From contig NC_079876.1 in assembly GCF_029227915.1 (NCBI RefSeq), forward strand, positions 16,552,001 to 16,616,000: a stretch of DNA of 64,000 nucleotides. Direction: 5' to 3'. Numbering within the stretch: position 1 is the first letter of the stretch; each line of letters begins with the position of its first letter. The position numbers were made by a program, and so were the translations under genes. The notes beneath the pieces are model-generated. The model searched no databases. It was not told the DNA's origin and worked only from the letters and a program-made list of their open reading frames with translations. The stretch comes from Hydractinia symbiolongicarpus. Taxonomy: Eukaryota > Cnidaria > Hydrozoa > Anthoathecata > Hydractiniidae. Below, in pieces: positions 38,401 through 50,400 of the stretch.

Positions 38401-41400
38401 GACAAAAGAAGGACCCAGAGTCACCCTCACCGACGAAAAAAGGTAAAGTGTTGTAAATCTAAATTTATATTGTGATATAATATTTTTCCTTTTGAATTAC
38501 TGTTTACTTTATTTTTCACGAAACTGCTTTGTAAGAAACTATTACTGGAAAATATTAAGAAACTCTATCTCTTCTGAGTAACTGTGAGGAACCTTTCAAA
38601 CTTAAAAAAATTTAAATGTATTCACCACGAATAAATGAAACATTATGCTAAAGTGACTTTATTTCACATGACGTCTTTTAACCTATTTATTGTGCTTATG
38701 ACGAAGAGGACAAGGCAGAACTTCAGCTGAGTTAGCGTATGTTGTCACCCTTTATTTATGTGCATTTATCGACTTTGCAGCTCAGAATTTGTGTGACTTT
38801 ATATCTACGAACATTTTATACCAAAAATAAATGATCTCTCTGCCTTTGTAAAGAATGTATTGAGGCTTTTTATAAATTCAGTGTTGTTACAATTAAGAAG
38901 CAATGCATCTATTTCTGAAAATGCATTTACATATTTAGGTAAAGGCAAGGGAAAAAAAGAAGGAGGACAAACACCTACTAAGAAGAAGAAGGAAAGTGCT
39001 TCATCAAAAAGGTCTTCATCCACAAAATCAAGTTCACAATCACTACGTAAGAATGTTTAATTATTAAAGATGAATGAATTATCTAGTGTTATATTAAACA
39101 GTCTGTCTCTCCCTCCATCTGTTAACTTTAACAGAGTTACATTTTTTGTTTGTGGTTTAACAGCTATTGGTAAAAAGTAGAAGTATATTTTGTAATCATC
39201 GAATCGAAGTCAAAGATTTATCCATGTAACGTTCTGCAATTTCTTCTTAAAGCAGATACAATATAATTTTTTTTCTTTATTCATTTTTTGCATGCTCAGG
39301 TAAAACTGAGAGTCATGTTGAAGAAGTCGTTATTACCATCGAGGAACCTGTCGAACCACCTTCTCCTGAACCAGGTGATGACGACTGGGTGTATGTGGAA
39401 CAGCCCATCGACGAGGTAGCACGGTTACAATTTTGTGTTTGTGTAATGAAGTGAGTAAGGAATCTTAAGAACACTTAGGATAAGACTTTGCTTTTTACGC
39501 TGTCTTTCTTTGTTACATTACAGGAGTTTGTTCAAATGCTTTTAAATAATTGGGACATAGTAGAAGAAACCTATATTGCTTCGTGTAAACACACGTTTAG
39601 AAAGATTCGACATGAGAATGAGGCTATTTACAGATATTTTTACACCACTAGGTAAAAAGTGTTTTGTTAACATGGGTGACATTTTTAAAAAATCCCAATT
39701 TATTTTTGTTTGTGATAAAATGAATGAATGAATGAGTGAATGAATGAATGAATGAATGAATGAAGGAAATAATGTATTTCATAGAAAAAACTTTGTCGAG
39801 TTTCTACAAAGACCAGACGAGAAGCAAATATATGTTTCACAGTGGCAAAAGGTAGTTTTTGAGTTCCATTTCTTTTTTTCAAAGGATATTTTTTTCTTTG
39901 AGTTTTAAGTTCCTCGAAGGATAAGGGAGTCATTTTTAAAATTTCTTTAATTAATTTCTTGAACTTTCTTGGATCTTTAATTTTGCCAAAATTTAAATGT
40001 CGTGCATGTGCGAGTATTATCACTTTTTAAAAAAAGCTTATACTCCATTATTCTTAGCCTACCCGAAGGGCAAAGATAACTTTGTGTGAGTGATTACTTC
40101 GATTATAAAATACTCCCATAATGTAACTGGTTAAAATGCTAAAGACCTTTTTCTTGATGTGCGTGGTAACTTCATAAGCCACTTCCACTTTGTAACTAAC
40201 CCGGATCAACTGTTCTTATATACTTGTATATTCCAAATCATGTTTAACTGATATGTTAAATTGTAATATCTCTTTCAATGTCAGGAATACAACGATTTCC
40301 CCCATGATATGAGAAGTGACGAAAATGCTAAAGCAGAACTTCACCAGAGAGTTGATGTGAGTTTTTTTCATTTGCTTTTATCCATTTCACAAAATATGTA
40401 CATATATTTTAAAATTGATTAGGAATCAAAATATGGATAGATGATTTGATATTAGGCAAATACAATTAAAATTTATTAGAAGGAATTTGTTTGTGGGATT
40501 TAACATGGAGCCCTGAAGAATGTTATCTTCTTTGGATTAAGGGGAGCCTTAAAGGGATGAGAAGAAAAGAGGGAAAACACGAAAAGTTACGAATTTTCAG
40601 TTTCAGAGTTTTCAAGAAATCTTTGCAAAGCAGCCTCCACATAAAGTTTCATTTCGGGTGTCAAATGAAAATCCCAATTCAGGGTGTGTACAAATTAAAG
40701 GAAATTTATCTATTTTTCCTTCGACTTTCCCTTCTAACCGTTATTTTGACCGGATAGAAATTTGCAATGTCAACTTGATGTTTTGTGTAGGATTTATGTG
40801 ACGTGCTGTGGGACATTTGTGACAGTCGAAAAGAAGATGCAGAAAGTGAGCGAAACACAATCATGACAGAAGGATGGTTGGAAGACCATCTTGGACTGCT
40901 CGCAAACCATTACATATCCTTGGTACAGATGGAGATTGATCGATATCAACAGACATGTAAAATGGTTAGAGATTATTACGTAGCTATGGAGGATGGAGAT
41001 GACGCGCAAAAAGGTAAGCATGATTCTTAAGGTCGGTGTCTAATAACATAACAGTCACACAACAGTTTTACAACAATGAATGTTACCATTTCATTAGAAA
41101 CACATGTTATCCAACAAATGTCGTAGGCAATATTTTGTAGAAAATATTTTGAATCTCTGCGATTGTTGCACGACATTTACTGACTTTATGGAACTGTACT
41201 TTATATTGAAGGTGCTCCTGTAGCTATTCAATAAAATACAAGACAAAGTTTAGGATGATCCCCACCCTTCCAATCTTACACAATCCTTAGAGTGAATAGG
41301 GGTCGTTTGTAAAATTGGTCGACAAAATTAAGTGCAAATAATAATTGTGACAAAGGAAAACATATTTTATTATTTAGTGATATTTCGCTGATAAGGTTCT

Positions 41401-44400
41401 TAGTCCACAACATCAGTTTCGCTCGCTTTTTACTGAGCTTTTTTGGTAGGATAGCTACAACTACCTCGAATAACTTTTGAACAGCTTAAGCTATATTGAT
41501 GGCATTTGCAGGAATAAAATAGAGCATAAGAAACGGATTGATGTTGATAAATATTTACTGACGTCATCATCTTTGTTGAGAACACATTTTCGCGGTTACC
41601 ACTCAATTGGGCAAAACACGTGTGGCACACATATTGAGGGGTGGAAATGTTTAGTGGGTGTTATAAATTTGAAATAAAATCATTTCCATGAAAGTTGATG
41701 GTATTAGTTTTAATTAAGGAAGACATAAAAACACTTTTCTCAGCATTTTATGAGCAAAGATGCGAAGCTTCATTGTGGTGCATATTAAATCAAAATCGGT
41801 ACAAAATTATAGTCGGTATAAAAAAATTATGGTAAAAATAAGTTGAGTTAAATTTATTAGTTTGTAGAAAAATAAAAGAGTCAAATTAGTTTTACTAGAA
41901 AAGTTTTTTAATTTTCGCTGACTTTTTAAATTTGGGTTTGTTAGAAATCAAATTTTGGGCAAAATACTGTTTTCCGAGTGTTTTGAGTAGCAATAACGAT
42001 ATCTGCGTGTCAAAGAATTAAAATGCAATTTTAAGTATCTTTTCTTGTAGTAAAACTTCTATCAGATGGTGTGCCACAATTTAGCAGAATTCCATTGATT
42101 GACATACCAGCTACATTACCTCCCTCACCAAACGAACCAGAGTTGACAGAGACATCGTCTTCACAGCTATCTGTAACTGCATCAACCACGACGAAACCTA
42201 CACTAAAGACACCTGAGCCTTCTGCAGAGGAAAAGAAAGGAAGGTATAACCTGTTAAATTTGTGGAGTATTAAGGGTTTTGCTGTAAAGCATTGTTTTTC
42301 GGAAGTAGGGGTCCTGGTGTAAATCTTGCTTTTGGGGTTGTACTAGTCTCTAAAAAGTACAGCTAGCATAATTAATTTGACAATGATTTGGACTGTGTTC
42401 CAAGAGTTTTTTTTTGTTAATAGTTTCCAAAAAAGAACAATTTAGACCTTTTTTCTTTTCTTTAACTGTTAAGAGAGTATCTTTAAGTCAATTAAACCCA
42501 ATGTTGAAAATTCAGACTATAATTTTTGTTTTTGTCATTACCGTTAGAATCCCACTTATTTCGAGACAGCCTTCACCTGGCGATCTTTCTCCAACACGAA
42601 TGGAAAAGAAAAGAAGCTCGTCGAGAAAAGAAAAAGGAAGTGCAGAGAACATGGAGAGTCCACTGCCTCCTTCAGATCAAGATGAAAAAGTAAGCACAAT
42701 TATTTTTTTATTATTTCTAAAAATTTAAATCAAAAAGAATATGTGATAAGGTTTTAAGACACCTAATTTGGACGCGGAAAAACTGAAATCACATTAATAT
42801 ATGTCTATATTGTGTGCTACATATTTTCCTATGTTAATTTTTCTATGTTTATTTTTCTGTATTAATTTTTCTATATTTATTTTCCGATGTCTATTTTTTC
42901 AGCTCCTTTACGATGCAGTTTTACATGCTTTTCATGTCATCGAAGCACAGGTATGCAATGCGTTCACATGTTTTGCTTGACGAGTTTTTTTTACAAATAC
43001 ATATCCGTCCTTCCTTCCTTTAGTCCTTCCTTCCTTTTCTTTTGCTCTTTCTTCCGCTCTTTCTTCCGCCCTTCCTTCCTTTCTTCCGCTCGTTCTTCCG
43101 CTCTTTCCCCTTTCTTTTGTGAAATTTATGTAATGGCTTTATTGAACAAAATATTTCGTATATAACTGTGTGGTACAGAAGTTTTATGTTAGCACAGTAG
43201 TCGACTTTAGGCACAGTCTAAATCGCCTAGTTAGTATGTATCATTATTCCTATAAATGAACATGAGTCACTCCGCTAACTTGTTTTTAAAAATGCAGCAC
43301 ACGTCCTCGGATACACTCCTACCTTCTGGGCCGACCAAAAAATAAATAATTACCTGTTTGTGACACTGTGTGGACAGCGTCTATTGTGATTTTAGGTAGC
43401 TTCTGATATAGCTGACGATGAAGCAGAAGCAAGCTTGAAGGCTGACAAAACCAACAATGAATTGACAAAAATTGCTTCAAAGGACAAAAAGGGCAAAAAG
43501 CTTGATAAAGAGCGGAAAAGTCCATCGAAAGTGTCGAAAACGCCAGTGCGAGCACCGACACCAGGTTTCGTATTGTATCGCATAGTATTGCATTGTATCG
43601 TATTGTATCGTATTGTATCGCATTGTATCGCATTGTATCGTGTTTAATCGTGAATAAACCGGTTTTTTACCAAACTTTTTTAAAAAACAACACTAGGCTA
43701 GAGTTCTTGTAATATCAAGCAGATGATACGAAGTAATGCTTCTAGCCTCAATTTTTCAAAGAAATTTAGTTAAGGATGTGAATCTAAAATTCAAACTTTT
43801 GCATCAAATAAACTTTCTCAAAATCCGTATTTATTTCTCGATCAATACCAGTTGTTGCCAAAAAAGAACTTAGTGCCCAATCTCTATGTTGTTCTACTTC
43901 ACAATGCTAATTCAGTATAAAAGTTTCTCTCGCATAAAAAACATGTTCCGTTTGCACTGTCGTTTCTTTTTCGAAACTTATTGTATAGCTCTCGTAACTT
44001 ATCGCAGCTTCTGAAACAAATTTTAGCATTTCTCGCAACTTATCGCAGCTTCTGAAACAAATTTTAGCATTTCTCGCAACTTATCGCAGCTTCTGAAACA
44101 AATTTTAGCATTTCTCGCAACTTATCGCAGCTTCTGAAACAAATTTTAGCATTTCTCGCAACTTATCGCAGCTTCTGAAATAAATTTTAGCATTTCTCGC
44201 AACTTATCGCAGCTTCTGAAACAAATTTTAGCATTTCTCGCAACTTATCGCAGCTTCTGAAACAAATTTTAGCATTTCTCGCAACTTATCGCAGCTTCTG
44301 AAACAAATTTTAGCATTTCTCGCAACTTATCGCAGCTTCTGAAATAAATTTTAGCATTTCTCGCAACTTATCGCAGCTTCTGAAACAAATTTTAGCATTT

Positions 44401-47400
44401 CTCGCAACTTATCGCAGCTTCTGAAATAAATTTTAGCATTTCTCGCAACTTATCGCACTTCTCGACGATTAACGTACCTTTCTCAAAAATAATTGCACTT
44501 TCTCGAAAGAAATTACTGTACCTTATCAAGAATTATCGTGCGTTCTTGAAAATTGCCACACCTTTATCGAAAATTCTTTTTGACAGATATATCACATTTA
44601 TTGATGACAATTTTTACTGTCGTTTTATCAACTTTTTAGCTCAAATTGCAAGCCCGCTTGACATTATGAGCGAAGAAGAATTGCAACGACAGATGATGCG
44701 CGAGAAGATGAGAAAAGAATATAAAACTATCGTACGAGTAGAAGGTAAGTGAATAAATTTGTGTTCTGTTTGCTGGTGTTGTATTGTTTCTTTTTATTCA
44801 GTCTGCCAGGGTCGAAGTTAGAAAGTAAGTTACAAAAATATCCACGTTCAGTGGTTTAGTTCTGGTCCTAACTTCGTTAACTTTCAAAAATCCAGAAGTT
44901 CCATTGACTAGTTTCAATTTGATTGATAATTATAGTTTTTTAGATCAGATTGGCCTTTCCTTGTGGAACAATGCGTGAATTTTCTCAACGTTATCTCCCC
45001 CCCCCCCCTGCTTAAAGTTAAAATGAACGTTAGGTCAGCGTACTTTTTTAATTACCTGCAAGTGTGATACTTTTATGTCATTTTTTCTTCGATATTGCTT
45101 TTTCTTAGAAAAAGTTTCTTTTTGAGAGACATAAATTCTTAAAGCCTATTTCTTTAAGTAAGATTTTCATCTTGTGCTTTTCATGTTTTGGATGCAGGTA
45201 TAAGTAGCGTATTGCTTTGTGTTTTACAGCTACAGGTTTGAAGTCGCGCGTGGAATCGATTAGAACACATGGCGGTATGGTTATTAAAAAACTAAAGGTA
45301 TGTGAAAAAAATAGTTTCAATTTAAACGCATCTGGATTCGACCATGTTCTTCTTAAGAAAAAACAGACGTCTCTCGTTGTTTCTTTATTGGCTAGAATGT
45401 TGTAATGTTTAGGAGAAAACTCAAGCAACGTACACTGACATGGACAATTGGTTGGGAAAAAGATTTTTGGAAGAAATGGAGAGGTAGACATGCTTTGTTT
45501 ATTTTTTAATGTGAAAAAGCTTAACTTATGTGATTTAATAAAAAGGGATTTCGGAGTGAAAATTTTCGAGTAATATTCTCGAGTGAGAATTTTCGAGTGG
45601 AATGTCTACCAGCCACCCAAAAAATATTGAGCGACAAAAGTTTTGCTTCTTTATATCTACAAGTGTGTGAACACATAAAATCAAGAGCAGCTACTTCCTT
45701 GGAAGGTAGTTATCCGAAAGGAGATTAAAGAATTTCCTAGTCTCCTCGTTGACATAGATGATTGCATGTCCTTTTATAAGAACATGCTGAATAGTCAAGT
45801 ACCGTAAGCTCTAGTTTATTAATGTGTTTCTGTTGCCATGACAATGCGGTAATTATTATGAGGACTAGTTGTTAACCCGCGGTATGATCTGCAGGCTCGC
45901 TGTCAGCAAATTATTCACTCTGCAGTTTTCTTTTCTTTTCATAAGTTTCTTGGTCTATCTTTTTTAAACCTGCTTCCAATAAAAAATGAAATTATTATTA
46001 ATTTTTGTTTTTAGCATTTCCAAAATGGCTGACGTGATTCGGCAAAACATCGAAAATGAATGCCAATTGCAAGATGCTGTCATATTGGAAGATAAAGAGT
46101 TTTTCATTGACGACGTAAGTTGCACTCTATCGAGACTTGTAGTCAGCCTCCTTTTCCGTTTATTGATCCGTTATTTGTTTATTGACCCGTTATCCGTTTT
46201 TTAATCCGCATTTAAATTATGATTATTGTTCTTCGTTTACTTCTTAGGACCTGCATGTATTTAAAACTCCGCCTCCACCACCCATCCTATCTCCCAGAGA
46301 AGAAAGCCAGCCCGATATATTTACATGTGTGCAGTTACAAGGGCTTAGCAAGCATGTATGTATCGTTGTTTTGCGGTATACGTTACATGCATGACGTCAA
46401 TGAGTGGATATGTATCTAGCGAGTAAATTTATAACATAGCGGTATCCTGACCCTTTTATGATACTGTCGCTAAAAACTTTGCCTGTAGCACTTCGTAGAA
46501 AATGAGTCAAGTGAGATCTGTTTTTTATCAGGACCTTTTTCACGATTGTCTCTTTTTATGTTTATTGTTTGTTTTTTTAGTTTAAAGAAATAGCGCCATC
46601 TGGTTTGGTAAATATTAAAGCCTTCGTGAATGTTGTAACAGATATGACTGCGTCAACGGTGAGTTCAAACATTCACTTATTTTATCGTGTTTCTTTGTTT
46701 ACTTTGATAAGGATATTTTGGATCCGCGAAAGCTAATTTCCGCCGAACGTGTATCTTCTTATCTTCTTTTGTCCTCGAAACTAAATGCCGTAAAAACGTC
46801 TCCTTGAAGTAGTTCTAATTGGGCGGGACATGTCCGCGCGGTTCTTTGTGCATGTCTCCTTGCTGGAGAAAGTTGCCGTTGCGTTGAGATTTCCCGATTT
46901 CGTTTTTAACCAAAGTGGATCCAGGCATGTTTTAATTTTTGGCGTAAATCCTTAGCACCAGTGTTTATTAAAGGGGGCGTTAATGTAGGGCGGATACGGC
47001 GTGCTTACGGAATCAATAAACAATTAGTAGTTTTAACCATTCTTGTGGAGTCTTATGTGCATATTTATTATGAAAACGTGCAATATATATTTGAATTTTA
47101 GGCTTGTTTGGAAACCGTTCCCGAACGATGGTTGAATATCACTCCAACACAGGTGAAAAATAAGAATAGCTCTCGCCATAGTGGATGAATTGTGTGAAGA
47201 GCTTATAAAACTTTTGAAATTATTTACAGTTGTCTCATATTTTAAATAGCTAAGCGTTAACCTTTATCGCATAAAGGAAGTTCGCACCGTCTAAAGGCTG
47301 GAGTTCATTTAAATTTGATTTTTCATGATTGTTTCCTTCGTAACAATCACATTCTGATGACGTTTGTTTAGGGTATTTCAATTTTTATTTTAAGTTGGGA

Positions 47401-50400
47401 ACGATAACATCAGAGCTAGCGATTAACAATGAATACATTAACTGGAAAGAATTCATGGTTTATCTGTCTGTTCCATACCCTATACCCTCAGCAAATGATT
47501 TGAGAAATGCTGTGACGGGGTATCAATCAGCTGATCCAACTTCTTCTGGTGTCATTACTGATACAGACTATCAACAGGTAGTTAGCAAGCACTTATGCCT
47601 GGATCTGCTCAAACACTCTAAACTGCAATGTTCTCAATTTTACAGGAGACTGGGACATTCCTTTTCACTCGTACTAGAGTTTTTTCGGCTTAAAAAGATT
47701 TCATTATCCCAAACATAAATTTCTTGACCTGAAGTATCTATCTGGGCTAAAAGTGGTTTTCATCTTGAAATCTGATTTGAGAAATACTTGACCCGGTTTA
47801 GTATGTTTTTAACGTAATTACTTTAAATCCGATTTGAAAAATACTTGACCCGGTTTAGTATGTTTTTAACGTAATTACTTGAAATCCGATTTGAGAAATA
47901 CTTGACCCGGTTTAGAATGTTTTATAACGTAATTACTTGAAATCCGATTTGAGAAATACTTGACCCGGTTTAGTATGTTTTTAACGTAATTACTTGAAAT
48001 CCGATTTGAGAAATACTTGACCCGGTTTAGTATGTTTTTAACGTAATTACTTTAAATCTGATTTGAGAAATACTTGACCCGGTTTAGTATGTTTTTAACG
48101 TAATTACTTGAAATCCGATTTGAGAAATACTTGACCCGGTTTAGTATGTTTTTAACGTAATTACTTTAAATCCGATTTGAGAAATACTTGACCCGGTTTA
48201 GTATGTTTTATAACGTAATTACTTGAAACCTGATTTAATATATACGTGACCCGGTTTAGAATGTTTTTTTAACTTGCTTGAAGTCCGATTTAAAGAAATA
48301 CATGACCCGAATTAGTATGTTTTATAAAGTGATTACTGTATATAGATTCCGATTTGGTTGGAAGAACAAGGTGAACATCTGGAAGAGAAATACGACAGAG
48401 CGAAGAATCTTAAACAGGTATTCGTTTCACGGATCTCATGCCACTGTGGAGTCCGGAGAGTTATGCATTCATCAGGGAATTGTCCTTAGTGTGCAATCAT
48501 TATGTTTTGGTACCAGTGATAAGTTCTAGAATTCACTTTACGTAACAATTTTTATGGACGGTTTATTTAATTTAAAACGTTTTATCAGGTTAGAAACTTT
48601 GGATATGTCAACAGATTTTTCCAAGAAAGGGCTGAAAATAATGAATTATTCACTAATATTTTGTCGTGCCTAAAAGGTTCATTTTATATTGAGTAAATGC
48701 ATATTTTAGATTTTCTTTGAAATCTTCTCATTCGAAACATGTGAAGGAGATCTACTCAACTACAAAGACATGGTAAGTCAAATTTCCATTTCACGGCGCT
48801 GTGTGTCATCATAACAAGACAACCGCTGGATTTTCTTAACTTTAAACCTTTCGTTGTAAAAAAAAGTTTGTTAAATCCAGGTGTGTTTAGAATGCTCTTT
48901 CTATGTCGATAGCCAAGTAAAATTGTTTTACACGAGGATTGGGAATTTCTTGAAACTGCTCATAGCTTGCATGACCATGATTGTAAAAACTTTTGACAGC
49001 ATGTGAGGCCACAGTTTACCTCAATACTTTTAATATTTTAGCTGCTTTATTTCGTGACGAGTGATGATGCACTGGATGGTTTGTTGACTGCTTTAAGTAT
49101 TGTGTCCGGGCTAACTCTACCAGATGCTCACTTACTAAGAGGATTATCTTCTGACAGTCAGGTTAGTATAGACAACAAGAAGCTATGTTTTGTAGTATTT
49201 TGACAAGTGGGGTGCAACCTCATCCAGGACTTGTTAGGCTTTTTTATATTTGGACGGCCAAATTTGAAAAGCTTAAAAAATCCTGATGAAGAGGTTGGAG
49301 GGAGGTACGCAAAATGAGTTTTTGTAAGTATGGCGCTTAATGTTTTAACAGTTGCTCTTTAGCAAACGTCGAGTTTCGCCTTTTTTCCTCGAATTTACAG
49401 CGAGAGCGAGCGAGTCAAGGCTGTTAATTACAACGATATAGAGACAATATGATTTGATCAGTCAACTGTACGAAAAAATCCAATTGCATCCGAAAATTTT
49501 ACGATTTTACTCAAAATTTGCAAAATTTGGTATTCAATTTCGTCTTCACGAAATTGAATACACAAAATATTTATAAATAACATAATCGTGAAATTAAAGA
49601 CTGGAAAAATATAAAACATTTTGATTTGCAAAATTTAGTCCATGTGCGAATTTTTAGACCTGTTAAGTAATACGGAATTTTAACAACAATCGAGCGCTCC
49701 TCCTGAGTGCTTCTCTTAACGTGACCTTGCCTGCGAATGATGTTGCTTTGAATTCTGTTTTCTTACCCAGGAAAATATTATGGACGTGGATGTTCTAGCA
49801 CAAGATTGGATGCAGGTACCGAGTCCTGAAATTTTTAATCTTTTTATCCCCTTATAATTGTTATATCTACACCTTCTAATTAAACGCGTCAATATTTTTA
49901 GGTATTTAATCACGGTGAGCGTGGCCACGGTGGAGATCACAGATTTAATTTAGACGTCAGTTCGTCCGGGTTACATCTAAAGGTTTGTCTGGTTATCGTT
50001 ATGTGTGTTATTTTTAGTTTTTTTTACCAGATTCCTCTTTTTTTGTTCTTATGGGTGAAAAATCTTTCAATTAAAAGTGACAAATGTTTAGTAGAACGGA
50101 AAATTCTGAAAGTAGATATTTTGTTTTCCCGTCGGCCATAGTTTTTGCTCCCTTGTCAAATTTTAGACATAGACCGGTAAGGCTTTTGAATGAAACGTTG
50201 AACTTCTTTTTTTTTTTTGCTTGATTCCTTTGTTTTTTTTTGCAATTTAAAGACATTTATTTTATGATTTTATCATGACCTGTTGTTGATATTACAGGAC
50301 GAAATCGAAGGTGTGTATGAAGACCTCGGGTACACGAGCAGTGATGCGATTCCTTTAAAACTACTTTATGGACATCCTTTGATGAGGGATTTAATAGATG

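Noticed and set aside
39700-40023. 107-codon minus-strand frame with repeated IHSF
   Set aside because: The repeat is the GAAT microsatellite translated; the rest overlaps SPEF2 exon 38 on the other strand.
43319-43633. Minus-strand frame with repeated RYNTI-like units
   Set aside because: Translation of the 10-bp TATTGTATCG array and of antisense exon 44.
43990-44462. CRISPR-like array (regular direct repeats)
   Set aside because: Units are contiguous with no unique spacers, and the context is an animal intron; it is a minisatellite.
45105-45491. 128-codon minus-strand frame
   Set aside because: Antisense shadow of SPEF2 exons 46-47 and their introns.
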